Of a stretch of DNA of 64,000 bases, positions 10,784 to 21,179 are shown in pieces; positions within the stretch are counted from its first letter, which is position 1; each line of letters starts with the position of its first letter. The translations under genes and the position numbers were made by a program. Below the pieces are notes generated by a model. That model was given only the letters and a program-made list of their open reading frames with translations, had not been told where the DNA came from and searched no databases. Origin of the DNA: Brettanomyces bruxellensis (taxonomy: Eukaryota; Ascomycota; Pichiomycetes; Pichiales; Pichiaceae); contig NC_054686.1 of the NCBI RefSeq assembly GCF_011074885.1, positions 62,001 through 126,000 on the forward strand. Reading direction: 5' to 3'.

Positions 10784-12325
10784 ATGTGGCACCCTTTTAA
10801 CTCTTCCGACACGCTATCCAAACATATTCCAAGAAAACGGAAATTAATGCTAATGGCGTTAATTCTTACGGGTGTCGTAAATTCCACAACGTTAGGTTAC
10901 GACACCATGATGATGGCAGGTTTAATTGCAATTGATCCATTTAGTGGCTATTTTCATTTGAAGCCAGCAACAACCGGCTTACTTAATGCTTCTAATTGGA
11001 TGGGTGGCATTCTAGCTTGTACCTTTGTCGCACATTTGTGTGATTATGTTGGAAGGAGGGTCACCATATTTTTTGGTTGTATGTTGGCGTTTGTTGGAAT
11101 TATCATTCAAAGTGCGTCCCAGAATATTACCATGTTTTGTATTGCAAAAATAATCATGGGTATAGCCATTCATATGTCTGGTGTTGCAGCTCCACTTTTA
11201 ATAGCCGAACTTGCTCCACCAGATATGCGTGGTATTATTGGAGGCCTTTACTTTACGATGTTTGATGCTGGTGCTATAATTGCGTCAGCAGTCTCATATG
11301 GAACTGGCCAAATTAATAGCACTTGGGCCTGGAGAATCCCCTCGATTATTCAAGCTATACCTTCTGCAATAACAATTGCTGCCATTCCATTTGTTCCAGA
11401 ATCTCCTCGTTGGATGGTAGCACAAGGTCATAGACAATATGCTAGAGATGCCCTAATGATTTGTCAAGGATTGGACAAAGAAAATGCAGAGGAACTTGTT
11501 GAAAAAATTCATCTCTCGTTAAAGAGCACCGCACCATTTGCTCATCAATGGAGAGAATTAATGAGACCTAGTAGACCAATGCTGAAAAGAATTTTGATTA
11601 TTCTTTCATTTACCTGGATCGTAGAAATGGGAGGATCCTCGATTGGCTCATATTATCTCACAATTCTTTTACAACAAGCGGGTATTTCTGGAAGTACTAA
11701 ACTTCTTCAAATTAATATGATCAGTTCCTGTTGGAACTTTTTTGTGGCTGTCGTGGGTGCTTTTACATTTGATCGCCTTGGACGAAAACCACAATCAATA
11801 ATTAGTCTTACTGGTATGACTGCTTGTCTTTTCTGTCTCGGTGGATTCATCCAAAAATGGGGTGCTACTAGTACGAACAAATCAGCACAGTACGCAACAA
11901 TATTTTGGATGTTCCTTTTCAATGGCTTTTACAGTTTTTGTTATACGCCAATGCAAACATTATATCCTACGGAGATATTTCCAACAAGAGTTAGAGCAGC
12001 CGGAACAACGTTTTTTCAGTTCTGGAATTGTGGATTTGGCCTACTTGCTTCCTTTGTCCTTCCAATATCGATGGATGCTGTTGGCTGGAAGTTTTATATG
12101 ATTAATGCTTCCTACAATATACCATTTATTTTCATAATATATTTCCTATGGATGGAAACAAAAAACATGACTCTCGAGGATGTTGCCAGCAGGTTTGGCG
12201 ACGGTATGAACAATGCTGAGCTTATTGATTCAAATGAAGTTCAGGAAGAAGTTTCTGCGGATCAAAAGCTATCATCTAAGAATGCAATCTTGAATGCCAA
12301 AGTGATTGCGTCGGCAAAAGAATAA
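10784..12325 (+). CDS. MFS sugar permease, LAC12-like (lactose/beta-glucoside-type) transporter
   Basis: 513 residues with about 12 membrane segments. Sugar-porter landmarks are DYVGRR after TM2-3, PESPRW after TM6, DRLGRK after TM8 and METK after TM12. The first helix contains GYDTMMMAG, comparable to the GYDG box of LAC12-type permeases, and the TM10 region YTPMQTLYPTE resembles the LAC12 family more than the HXT family. Substrates in this family include lactose, cellobiose and other disaccharides. I cannot tell which applies here. Its neighbours (GH3 beta-glucosidase, maltase, GAL cluster) support uptake of a disaccharide. It is divergent from the maltase, so co-regulation is likely. Confidence 0.8.
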   Translation: MWHPFNSSDTLSKHIPRKRKLMLMALILTGVVNSTTLGYDTMMMAGLIAIDPFSGYFHLKPATTGLLNASNWMGGILACTFVAHLCDYVGRRVTIFFGCMLAFVGIIIQSASQNITMFCIAKIIMGIAIHMSGVAAPLLIAELAPPDMRGIIGGLYFTMFDAGAIIASAVSYGTGQINSTWAWRIPSIIQAIPSAITIAAIPFVPESPRWMVAQGHRQYARDALMICQGLDKENAEELVEKIHLSLKSTAPFAHQWRELMRPSRPMLKRILIILSFTWIVEMGGSSIGSYYLTILLQQAGISGSTKLLQINMISSCWNFFVAVVGAFTFDRLGRKPQSIISLTGMTACLFCLGGFIQKWGATSTNKSAQYATIFWMFLFNGFYSFCYTPMQTLYPTEIFPTRVRAAGTTFFQFWNCGFGLLASFVLPISMDAVGWKFYMINASYNIPFIFIIYFLWMETKNMTLEDVASRFGDGMNNAELIDSNEVQEEVSADQKLSSKNAILNAKVIASAKE

Positions 12326-13493
12326 TGATATCCTGGTATGTATGCCTCATAGCATGTGTTTTTCTTTTCGTTTGCTAATTTATTTTAATCTGGGAAACTG
12401 AATCTTTTTGATAATATTTCGTCTCAATTCTGCCTAACGAGGATGATTCAAAATATTATCTTTTTAATCAGTCAAGGGAAGGTTTACATAACTTTCTTTC
12501 CCCTAACCAAATCTTTGCTATCACGATATTTAATATTTAAGTAATAAACATACAGTTAAAAAAGATAAGGAATATTGGTAAATATAGATACATATGTTGA
12601 GAAAACTTTTTATGAAGTTTATTCTACATCGTTCATTCTACTGGATTATAGCCCCAATACGCTCTTTGATAGTGTTATCTATATAAAAGTAGTCTACCTT
12701 GTTTTATGCCAAGAGAACATCACTCGTAAGGATTAGAAATATTTCACCATGAGCATTCCTCTTCCTTTACTTTATTCAAACTTTATTCTTTATCTCTTCG
12801 ACTTTAATTTTTTCCCTTTATTTATTCTTAAAAACACTCAATGTACTGTTATCGGGAAACTTCATAAAGTAATCGGCGTCACACTTATAACCGAACGCTT
12901 CTGAGCATTACACAAGCAATTTAACAGTAAATCTTACTGATTTACGACCCAAAGTCGCATGAAGAGATTATATTTCTAAATTCATAAAAGCCATTTCATC
13001 TCAATTGCTAGTGTAGAAGTATAATATTAAGCATTAAAAGACAATTTACCTATTTTCACGATCAAGAATTTGATAGTACCAACAGATAGTTATTCTGACA
13101 ATATAAAGAACTCCACTGAACGAAAATATTTGAAAGGCTAAGAGCTCACCAAGCCTTAACGTTGATATATATCGTTCAAAATTAATATTTCATTATTTAT
13201 CAATGCTTGCAAGAATTATTTTAACTCCGCATATAAGTATTTCCTTCTAGCTTTTAGTTCTGCTCGTTGAGACTTCTGACCTTTACTTCATCGACATTTC
13301 CAGTCGCAAATCCGTACACTAAATATGATTTACATATTACGTAACACAGACCCAATGATGCGCATTAACGAAAACTGCTACAATAATATAAATACGGGGA
13401 GGGTCGCGATTGAACTAAAAAAAAGCTTACCCCACATTATTTTGGAAAAGGCAAACTAATACAATTATATCTAACAAACTAAATAGTCGTCAA
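12326..13493. other. intergenic between sugar permease and GAL102, with repeat debris
   Basis: 1.17 kb without a credible gene. About 12650-12905 is one copy of a diverged LTR-like repeat (listed separately). The part next to 13494 is the GAL102 promoter. Confidence 0.55.
12650..12905 (+). repeat. diverged dispersed repeat, copy 1 (possible old solo LTR)
   Basis: It shares an ordered series of short matches with about 24508-24756: TGGATTA, a TATAAAA box, CTACC, CTCG, AAGGATTA, ATG-GC-ATT, a pyrimidine-rich stretch and ACTTCATAAAGTA. The segment ATAAAGTAATCGGCGTCA also matches ATAAAGTGGTCGGCATCA in the copy near 51100. Boundaries are approximate. A TATA box inside the unit fits an LTR, but the copies are too diverged to be sure. 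Confidence 0.45.
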
Positions 13494-14510
13494 ATGGATC
13501 AACAAGTAAAGCCATTGCGCTCTGTACTTGTGACAGGCGGTGCTGGATTTATTGGATCTAATTTTCTTAGATATGTTTGTCGGTCTCCCAGATTTGCATA
13601 CTTTCATTTTACTTGTCTGGACAAGCTCAGCTATGTGAGTGAAGAATCTACAAAGTTTATTGAAGATCTTATGAAGCTTCCCAATTTTGATTTTATTCGA
13701 GCTGATTTATCATCTGAATATAGAGTGCTTGAAAGATTGATTGTTGAGGAAGAGAAGTTTACAGACTTTATCAATTTTGCTGCCGAGTCTTCCGTTGATA
13801 GGTCATATGAAGAACCCCTTTTTTTCACTAGAAATAATATTTTCGCAACACAGAATTTATTAGAATGCGTCCGCCTACTAATGGCAAAAAATGACTTTAA
13901 TCGACACATAACCTTTATTCATATATCAACGGATGAAGTTTATGGGGATCAACAATCTGGGGAGGCAGTAGATGAGCAATCTCGCTTAGAGCCAACAAAC
14001 CCATACTCTGCTACTAAAGCAGCTATAGATCTTATTATTAATGCTTATGTGAAATCTTTTCATCTGCCTATTCTTGTTGTTCGGTCAAATAATGTTTATG
14101 GGTACAATCAATATCCAGAAAAGTTGATTCCGATGACAATAAATGCCTTAAAAGAGGATAAACCAATAACAATTCATGGCGATGGTCATCAAAGAAGGAG
14201 ATACGTTTTTATTGACGATTTTATCAGAGCTGTTTTATGCATTTGGGAAGTAGGTGATCAGCATGAAATATACAATGTAGGTTCTGATCAAGAAATCTGT
14301 AATCTCAAGTTAGTCAGGATGATAAGGAGTCTTTATGAACTCATCACAGGCTCCAAGAGTAATTCTGAGATAAAATTTGTTGGCGATAGATTATACAACG
14401 ATGAACGTTATGATGTTACATATGAAAAACTATGCACACTTGGGTGGAAACCCACAATTAATTTAGAGGAGGGTCTCGTGAAAATAATAAGGTATACTTT
14501 GAAACACTAG
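13494..14510 (+). CDS. GAL102: nucleotide-sugar 4,6-dehydratase of the GAL cluster (ORF-X)
   Basis: 338 residues of the short-chain (extended SDR) family. The NAD-binding loop is GGAGFIG at 15-21. The dehydratase-specific triplet T146-D147-E148 (ISTDEVYG) precedes the catalytic Y171-x3-K175 (NPYSATKAA). These are hallmarks of dTDP/UDP-glucose 4,6-dehydratases. In Candida-type GAL clusters a gene of this family (GAL102, ORF-X) sits with GAL1, GAL10 and GAL7, exactly as here, and is annotated as a UDP-glucose 4,6-dehydratase implicated in cell-surface glycosylation. It is convergent with GAL10, with about 190 bp between stop codons. The symbol is given on family plus position. Confidence 0.82.
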   Translation: MDQQVKPLRSVLVTGGAGFIGSNFLRYVCRSPRFAYFHFTCLDKLSYVSEESTKFIEDLMKLPNFDFIRADLSSEYRVLERLIVEEEKFTDFINFAAESSVDRSYEEPLFFTRNNIFATQNLLECVRLLMAKNDFNRHITFIHISTDEVYGDQQSGEAVDEQSRLEPTNPYSATKAAIDLIINAYVKSFHLPILVVRSNNVYGYNQYPEKLIPMTINALKEDKPITIHGDGHQRRRYVFIDDFIRAVLCIWEVGDQHEIYNVGSDQEICNLKLVRMIRSLYELITGSKSNSEIKFVGDRLYNDERYDVTYEKLCTLGWKPTINLEEGLVKIIRYTLKH

Positions 14511-14700
14511 ACAACAAATTTGTATAAAGAGCACCTTAACCTCTAGATTTAATATAAGAACTTTTCTATTACTTTCTTTAATATAACATTGAATTTCTCT
14601 TTCTTATTATTCATTTGCAATTGCCTTAGGTGGTAACTATTAATGAATTTATTTCATACCAAAAAAAAAAAAGCCAATTCTAAACAGAAAACAAACCTAA

Positions 14701-16752
14701 CTAATGATCAAGAGAGCTAAATACGTAAGTAGTGGATGCACCATACAAATCACCCTTGTGGAGGATGACCTGCCTTTGCCATTTTTCGAATGTTGCTGCA
14801 CCTAGAAATCTTGAAGTCTCAACTGCAAATCCCGAACGTTTGCCATAATTTTTCACCGCTATTTCATCTCCAGTATAAAGTTGAAATGCTGGCTCAGTTG
14901 TATAAACCTTCAATTGCAAATTTGACTTTGAATTTGATACCTCCAAAGCCTTTTTAGCCTTTAATTTGCGAGTGTCAAGAGATTCAACATCATCGCTCAA
15001 AACAAAACAATTATCAAAAGCATTCGATCCAAGTCTAAACTTTTCCATAACTTTTGGTTGCGTTAATTTAGAGATAGTTCCAGTGGGAAGAAGTGAAGTA
15101 TCAGTGTCTATACATTTATTTGTGTATAGCTTAAAATCGGTCTCATTGATATTAGATTCATCTGAGAGATGGAAGTACGAATGATTCGTCAAGTTAACCA
15201 CAGTAACCGGAGATTTACTGGAAGAATCTAACGAACTTTCGTACTCAATCTTGTATGAATGCGGTGTGACAATATAGGAAACATATGTGTTCAAATCTCC
15301 AGGATATCCATTTGATCCATCTGAATCAAAGTCAACAAATTTGAGTATGACAGTCTCAGCTTTTGAGTCATAAGAGGTAACAGGACCAAAGAAGTATTTG
15401 CTGTTGAAGCCATGTGAGCCTCCATGTAAAGAATTCTTACCCTCATTGGCATCAATATCATACGTATGACCTTCTATCACAATTTTTGCCCCCGGAAGTC
15501 TGTTTGCCACACGACCAATGGTGGCACCAAAGTAAGGATTTTCTTTCGCTGCATAGTCGGAAAGCCTTTGAAAATTGCAAACCACAGGATGGCCATTGAC
15601 TTCAACGTCGACGATCGTCGCACCAACGTTGGCAACGGAGAACTTGAAATTCTCAAATATTACGTCGTGAATTCGTTGTTCTCCGTACAAATGATCTGCG
15701 ATATGATAATGAGGTGTAGCAAAGCCTTGTGGATTCTTTGTGGTCCAATTCCAAAGATCGCGGCATGCATCATCAACTGTAAGCTTAGCTTTCCATTTTA
15801 ACTCTTCATTGGCACGAGTAACACAGGCAGTAAGGTTAAGAACATCACCACTCCGACGGCCAACAATTTCGTATGGGAGATCGTGACCCACAGCCTTGCA
15901 AAATGAGTGATAAATATCAAAAACAGTTGAGCCTTTACCGGTACCCAAGTTCCACTCTCTGCAGATTCCCTCCTTAGGTTTCAGATTTGCCAAATATGAG
16001 AGTGCAGCAATATGTCCCTTGGCCAAATCCACCACATGAATGTAGTCTCTAATTGGTGTTCCATCATGAGAATCATAGTCATTTCCAAAAACATTCAACT
16101 TCTGCCTGCGACCAATGGCAACCTGAGCTAAGAATGGAAGTAAATTGTTTGGAATTCCGGTTGGATCTTCACCAATTAATCCTGATTGATGGGCTCCAAT
16201 TGGATTGAAATATCTAAGCAAGGCGATTCTCCATTTATTATCGCTAGCATATATATCACGCATAATCCCTTCTATGACCAACTTTGTATGTCCATAAGGA
16301 TTCGTTGGACCCGTTGGACACTTTTCTGGGATTGGAATCATATCCTTAAAGCGAGTAGCATCGCCATAAACAGTAGCAGATGATGAGAAAACAATATTTT
16401 TGACATCATGTTGTTTCATCACCTTGAGAAGAGAAATTGTACCACCAACATTGTTATCAAAATACTCAAGAGGAATCTTGGTTGACTCACCCACAGCCTT
16501 GAGACCGGCAAAATGAATCACTGCATCAATTTTATATTTATCAAAAACCTTTGAAAGCTTTTCTGAGTCTCTAAGATCGATTTCATAAAATATAACCTTT
16601 TTCTTGACAATGTACTCCACACGTGAGACTGAATCATAGGATGCATTCACAAGATTATCAACCACAATCACTCTAAAGCCACTGTTAATTAGCTCAATAA
16701 CTGTATGTGATCCGATATATCCAGCGCCACCTGTAACTAAAATTGTAGTCAT
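14701..16752 (-). CDS. GAL10: bifunctional UDP-galactose 4-epimerase / galactose mutarotase
   Basis: 683 residues in two enzymes. Residues 1 to about 345 are the epimerase: GGAGYIG at 8-14, SSSATVYG around 123-130 and catalytic Y153-x3-K157 (NPYGHTK). Residues from about 355 form the aldose-1-epimerase domain, with NSLHGG, the second histidine in NLTNHSYFHL and a catalytic glutamate in FAVETSRF. The protein interconverts UDP-galactose and UDP-glucose and the galactose anomers in the Leloir pathway. The fused layout is typical of yeast Gal10. It is divergent from GAL1 across a 1.6-kb promoter and convergent with GAL102. No damage is seen. Confidence 0.97.
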   Translation of the reverse strand: MTTILVTGGAGYIGSHTVIELINSGFRVIVVDNLVNASYDSVSRVEYIVKKKVIFYEIDLRDSEKLSKVFDKYKIDAVIHFAGLKAVGESTKIPLEYFDNNVGGTISLLKVMKQHDVKNIVFSSSATVYGDATRFKDMIPIPEKCPTGPTNPYGHTKLVIEGIMRDIYASDNKWRIALLRYFNPIGAHQSGLIGEDPTGIPNNLLPFLAQVAIGRRQKLNVFGNDYDSHDGTPIRDYIHVVDLAKGHIAALSYLANLKPKEGICREWNLGTGKGSTVFDIYHSFCKAVGHDLPYEIVGRRSGDVLNLTACVTRANEELKWKAKLTVDDACRDLWNWTTKNPQGFATPHYHIADHLYGEQRIHDVIFENFKFSVANVGATIVDVEVNGHPVVCNFQRLSDYAAKENPYFGATIGRVANRLPGAKIVIEGHTYDIDANEGKNSLHGGSHGFNSKYFFGPVTSYDSKAETVILKFVDFDSDGSNGYPGDLNTYVSYIVTPHSYKIEYESSLDSSSKSPVTVVNLTNHSYFHLSDESNINETDFKLYTNKCIDTDTSLLPTGTISKLTQPKVMEKFRLGSNAFDNCFVLSDDVESLDTRKLKAKKALEVSNSKSNLQLKVYTTEPAFQLYTGDEIAVKNYGKRSGFAVETSRFLGAATFEKWQRQVILHKGDLYGASTTYVFSSLDH

Positions 16753-17244
16753 GTTTTCTCATGAAATGCCTTATACGATATTTGCCTCACCGTGCGCTTA
16801 AATATTCTCCAATATTATCAAGCTGCTATTGCCAGATAGAAAATATAAGAAATGCAATTTAGACAGAAGCAGATGCTTATATGGAAAGGACAAGAGTTTC
16901 GAAGTTATGACCTGGTAATATTAATATTAGTTATATCAGTAAGTGCAATTATTCGAAATTAATAACCACAAGTGAGAAATGTCTGGTCCAAATAGTAGGA
17001 TCATTGTGCTCCATAAGATGTACACAAAAATCCGAAGGCATGCACAAGTTGAAATACTGCTTATTAATATCTCCTCTTTGGAATTCGGACATCTGAGTTG
17101 TACCAAATAGTAAATTTGAAGGAATAATGATCACACATTTGAAACAAGAACTTTACCTTTGAATTCAACTTTTTTTTGTTCTCGTTCTGACTTGTATGCA
17201 TTACCCCGGATTCATGCACCCAAATTTTTTGGGGCATACTTCGG

Positions 17245-17286
17245 ATTAATTTTTAAGAATTAATCGGGTACCCGCGTTAGTGCGGC
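17245..17286. promoter_or_regulatory. palindrome pair in GAL1-GAL10 promoter
   Basis: ATTAATT-N6-AATTAAT (17245-17264) is followed at once by the perfect 10-bp palindrome CGGGTACCCG (17265-17274) and another CGG at 17284-17286. CGG triplets are the half-sites of Zn2Cys6 factors. Binding by any factor is inference. Confidence 0.4.
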
Positions 17287-17374
17287 CTCAAAGAAAAGTT
17301 TATCATTGTTTTCTTTTAATTGCTCTTTACAGATTGCTGAAAAATATCCCCTAATCCTGAAAATGCTGCAATTG

Positions 17375-17419
17375 TTTCGGCATAATCAGTTTGCACAAAG
17401 GATACCGTTTGTGCCGAAA
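17375..17419. promoter_or_regulatory. nested dyad in GAL1-GAL10 promoter
   Basis: Outer arms TTTCGGCA (17375-17382) and TGCCGAAA (17412-17419) enclose inner arms GCACAAA (17393-17399) and TTTGTGC (17408-17414). Both arm pairs are perfect, and the inner right arm overlaps the outer right arm. This looks like an operator for a dimeric factor or two alternative dimer sites. Confidence 0.4.
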
Positions 17420-17722
17420 AAACAAGCAAATGATTAAACCGGTAGTACCCCACAAAGGTCATTTTAACGTGGTAATTCATGAGAATCTCTTTAGTCACAA
17501 AATGTGCACTTCCTTTCCAGAAATCAAGCATATTCTTTTCTATTTACTGCTATCCGTCCAGTCTTTTAATATCAAGTATACATACCTACTGGTTGGTAAA
17601 ATGGAAGACTTTGGAACAAGTAAAAATAATGATAAAACGACTAATAAGCCCTTCCATTGAATTACCTATTATTCCGGTTTGTTGCTTTTTCTTTAAGATC
17701 TAAGTTGGGGAAAAATCAAATT

Positions 17723-17738
17723 CGGTCCCTTGGACCCG
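17723..17738. promoter_or_regulatory. CGG-N10-CCG site in GAL1 promoter
   Basis: CGG at 17723 and CCG at 17736 flank ten bases, with an internal perfect dyad GGTCC-CTT-GGACC. The spacing is one base shorter than a Gal4 site and equals the known Put3 spacing. It lies about 610 bp upstream of GAL1. Confidence 0.35.
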
Positions 17739-18351
17739 AGCACAGTTGTTTACAATCAGAGTTTTTTCGGTTAGTGGGGAAATATTTTTTTATTGTTGAA
17801 GGTGCGGAGAAAATATCAATTCGATTTTTCTTTCTCTCCCTCTAGCAATGAATTTTCCCTGTTCTCCAGTCTTCCGAATTGAGCTAACTTGCCCTACTTC
17901 ATTTTTTTTTTTAAAAAATTCGTTTTTCCGTCAGAATAATACAAATGACAACCAGTCGACAAGATTCATGACAGAATACATTATACTGCAGCTTTCGGAG
18001 CCTTAGCGCCCAACACAGTCTCCGTTTTATCCGGTTGAGGTACTTTGAATTCTTTTATCCCAGTCAAAACGACCGAGTATGGGATTACTGAAAGCAAATT
18101 GCAGTTGGAGTGGGGAGATAAAAATGCTATACTTCAAACTAAGAAAATCCATATAATATATAGAAATTGTTGACTTCGAACTTATATGAGGATGTTCAGG
18201 GTAAAAGCTCTTGATAATATCTTTCTGAGATCGTTTTGACTTCACTTTTCTATCTATAATTTGCACTTTATAATTGAATTTGTGCGCATATTAATTGAAG
18301 CAGCATTTTGAGACTAAATCAAGCTGATAGTCAGATACATTTTGGTGAGAG

Positions 18352-19920
18352 ATGGCAGACCTTATTCCTACATTTTCAGACTTAAGTCTTTACGACAAGC
18401 CTGAGTCTCAAGCTTCCAGGTATCAAAACTTGGTGCATGAATACAAAGACGTGTTTCAGGGGGCTCCAGAGTTCATTGCTAGAGCCCCAGGAAGAGTTAA
18501 TCTTATCGGTGATCACGTAGATTACTGTTATTTCTCTGTTTTGCCAATGGCCATAGAATATGACGTGATTGAAGCAATTGGGAAATCCAGTGATTCAAAA
18601 GGTCATTTCATTCATCTTGCCAATACTGATAAGCGCTTTACCCCTGAAACAATTGAATTGCCCAAAGATGGCTCTATTATAGTTATTGACAAGGAATCAC
18701 ATTCATGGACGAATTACTACAGATGCTCATTGATAGTGGCTCAGAAATATCTTTGGGAGCGGTTTCCAAGCACCAAAGGCCAATGCTTAAAGAGTATAAA
18801 TGTTGTTATTGATGGAACAGTTCCAACTGGAGGGGGACTATCATCTTCGGCTGCTCTTTGTGTGGCTTCAACGCTAGGAATATTGAAAGCAAATGGCGTG
18901 GAAAACATTACAAAGAAGGATTTGACTCGCATCACTGTTGTTTCTGAGCACTACGTGGGATTAAATAACGGAGGAATGGATCAATGTGCTTCTGTCTGTG
19001 GTGAAAAAGGCAAGGTTCTTTTCATAGAGTTTCAACCAGAATTGAGAGCAACTCCTTACTCAATCCCTGAGATCCATCCTCCACTTAAGCCATTATCATT
19101 TTTAATTACCAATACACTTGTTGAATCGAACAAAAATGAATCTGCACCTGTCAATTACAACCTCAGAGTGGTTGAAATGGCAATCGGTGCAGAATTTTTG
19201 GCACGCCTCAATGGTATTACTTTGCCAAAAAATTCAAATCTTAATACGGGTACATTGAGGGGGTTTATGGATACCTATTTTGTTGAAAAGAGGCATCTTT
19301 CTAGGTGGAATGGCAGAGACATTAGACTGGGAATACAGCGTTTGCAAGAATTATCTCAAAAGATTGAAACATGGTTCACTGATTCTCAAAAAATAGGCTT
19401 CACTACAGAAGAGGCGGCCGACAGACTTGGATTATCAAAGGATGAGTTCACTGAAAAGTATTTGACGACATTCCCTGTTAAATACGAGAAATTGAAGATT
19501 TATCAAAGAACAAAGCATGTTTTTGATGAGGCTAGACGTGTTCTTGAAACTCTACGCTTATTCACTGATTCTAATGCCTCGGAAAATTCCTCAAACTTTC
19601 TTAAACGTTTTGGAGAAATTATGGATCAGTCCCAGCTTTCTTTAAAGACTCTTCTAATGAACTCGACCGATGAATGCGATGAACTTTGCAGAATAGCAAG
19701 AAAAAATGGGTCATTAGGATCAAGAATTACTGGTGCAGGTTGGGGTGGTTCTTTGGTTCATTTCACGACTGAGGACAAATTGGATGGGCTCATTAATGCT
19801 TTAGTAGAGCAATATTATAAGAAGCATTTTCCAAACATTACTGAAGAAGAGATATCGCATGCAGTTGTAGTTACGAAGCCCGCAGTTGGAAGTTGTATTG
19901 TGAATCAGATTGAATTTTAA
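18352..19920 (+). CDS. GAL1: galactokinase
   Basis: 522 residues of the GHMP kinase family. The galactokinase signature is at 47-58 (GRVNLIGDHVDY), the phosphate loop at 160-168 (GGGLSSSAA), the catalytic aspartate is D210 in NNGGMDQC, and the C-terminal GHMP motif is GSRITGAGWGG. The SA pair in the phosphate loop, which the non-catalytic sensor Gal3 lacks, supports real kinase activity. It makes galactose-1-phosphate for GAL7. One oddity is that the highly conserved glutamate of the GEH triplet is aspartate here (D54), a conservative change at a galactose-contact position. It is divergent from GAL10 and convergent with GAL7, with 146 bp between stops. Confidence 0.97.
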   Translation: MADLIPTFSDLSLYDKPESQASRYQNLVHEYKDVFQGAPEFIARAPGRVNLIGDHVDYCYFSVLPMAIEYDVIEAIGKSSDSKGHFIHLANTDKRFTPETIELPKDGSIIVIDKESHSWTNYYRCSLIVAQKYLWERFPSTKGQCLKSINVVIDGTVPTGGGLSSSAALCVASTLGILKANGVENITKKDLTRITVVSEHYVGLNNGGMDQCASVCGEKGKVLFIEFQPELRATPYSIPEIHPPLKPLSFLITNTLVESNKNESAPVNYNLRVVEMAIGAEFLARLNGITLPKNSNLNTGTLRGFMDTYFVEKRHLSRWNGRDIRLGIQRLQELSQKIETWFTDSQKIGFTTEEAADRLGLSKDEFTEKYLTTFPVKYEKLKIYQRTKHVFDEARRVLETLRLFTDSNASENSSNFLKRFGEIMDQSQLSLKTLLMNSTDECDELCRIARKNGSLGSRITGAGWGGSLVHFTTEDKLDGLINALVEQYYKKHFPNITEEEISHAVVVTKPAVGSCIVNQIEF

Positions 19921-20066
19921 AGAATCATGCAGGTTTTTATTTTGATTATGGTTAATGACTTTCTAAATACATTTTACTTTTAAATGCGGATCATTTTTAA
20001 AAAATACGTTAGTCACACTATGTATGTAAAAGCAGCACACATCAAATCAAATTTAAACCACAAGCA

Positions 20067-21179
20067 CTACTTTCTTTGTGAGTAATGCGTTTCTGAATCC
20101 AACTGTTGAAGTTTTGCAGCGGCCTGTTCACTTGTCAAATCTCTTTGAGGTTCGGCAAGCATTTCAAAACCAACACAGAACTTCTTAACAGTAGCTGACC
20201 TTAGTAATGGTGGATAGAAATGAGCGTGGAACCAAGAACAATCCAATTCATCCTCAGAACCAAAAAATGGAGCCTGATGGAGACCAGCTGAATATGGGAA
20301 AGAAGTCTCGAAAAGATTGTCATACTTGACCGTTAATTTCTTCAAAATAGAAGCTAGATCTTCTTTATGCTTTTCATCGAAATCTTCCAAAGATCTGAGA
20401 TGTTCCTTGGCAATTAAAAGAGTTTCAAATGGCCATAATGCCCAATAAGGGACAACGACGATAAAAGAATCGTTCTCTAGAACAATTCTAACCTTCTCCA
20501 ACTGCTCAAGTCTTATATAATCAGCAAACAGGTGTGTACCATTTTCAGCCTTGTATTTGATAAGATTGGACAATTCCCGTGATATTTCTGTCGGGATCGT
20601 GTCCAAACACCAACTCTGACAATGCGGGTGAGGATTCGAACAACCCATAGCAGCACCTTTATTTTCGAAAATTTGGACATATTTGTATGGTTTGCCTTCT
20701 TCGAAATGCTGCCTTTTTAGATCCGTGTAAAGACCCAACCAGGCATTAATCACCCCCACTATCTCGTTTACTGTCAATAATGGCATGGTGAGTGCGTGAT
20801 TTGGAGAAAAGCAAATAACAAAGCATTTACCTCTGACTCCCTTGGTTATAAGAAGTCGTTTTCTGAGCTTCTTTTCCTCTTCACTTTTACCCTCTGAATC
20901 TTCATCAACGTAGTCAGGTTGGTCCAACTTCACTGCAGAAAAGTCATTTGGAAAAATAAACGTGGCACTGTATTTAGGATTGATTGCGTTTCCAACAGCC
21001 CTCTTATTTCCTGGGCAAAGATAGCATCCAGGTTCGTAAGTGTTTTTTTTCTCGGCACCGGCATTTTCCTTTGCACCAAGCCATGGTCTCTTGGCCCTAT
21101 GGGGAGAGCAAAGAACGTAAGTTCCTGTTAATGGATTAAATCTTCTATGAGAGCAATCTGTAAGATCAAAGTGAGACAT
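20067..21179 (-). CDS. GAL7: galactose-1-phosphate uridylyltransferase
   Basis: 370 residues of the HIT-superfamily GalT enzyme. The active-site triad H184-P185-H186 (SNPHPHCQSW) contains the uridylylated nucleophile H186. A zinc pair C52/C55 (GCYLCPG) and the conserved PNDF segment are also present. It exchanges UMP between UDP-glucose and galactose-1-phosphate, linking GAL1 product to GAL10. Length and motifs match yeast Gal7. A GCGGGG (Mig1-like) site lies 128 bp upstream of its ATG at 21307-21312. No damage is seen. Confidence 0.97.
   Translation of the reverse strand: MSHFDLTDCSHRRFNPLTGTYVLCSPHRAKRPWLGAKENAGAEKKNTYEPGCYLCPGNKRAVGNAINPKYSATFIFPNDFSAVKLDQPDYVDEDSEGKSEEEKKLRKRLLITKGVRGKCFVICFSPNHALTMPLLTVNEIVGVINAWLGLYTDLKRQHFEEGKPYKYVQIFENKGAAMGCSNPHPHCQSWCLDTIPTEISRELSNLIKYKAENGTHLFADYIRLEQLEKVRIVLENDSFIVVVPYWALWPFETLLIAKEHLRSLEDFDEKHKEDLASILKKLTVKYDNLFETSFPYSAGLHQAPFFGSEDELDCSWFHAHFYPPLLRSATVKKFCVGFEMLAEPQRDLTSEQAAAKLQQLDSETHYSQRK

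Larger units (their letters stand above)
16753..18351. promoter_or_regulatory. GAL10-GAL1 divergent promoter region
   Basis: 1.6 kb between the divergent GAL10 and GAL1 starts, with no credible ORF. It contains several symmetric elements listed separately (17245-17286, 17375-17419, 17723-17738) and a CCCCGG (Mig1-like SYGGGG) at 17204-17209. I found no exact Gal4 site (CGG-N11-CCG). Confidence 0.6.

Noticed and set aside
16753..18351. Canonical Gal4 sites (CGG-N11-CCG) in the GAL1-GAL10 promoter
   Set aside because: Only spacings of 10 or much longer were found, so Gal4 sites are not claimed.
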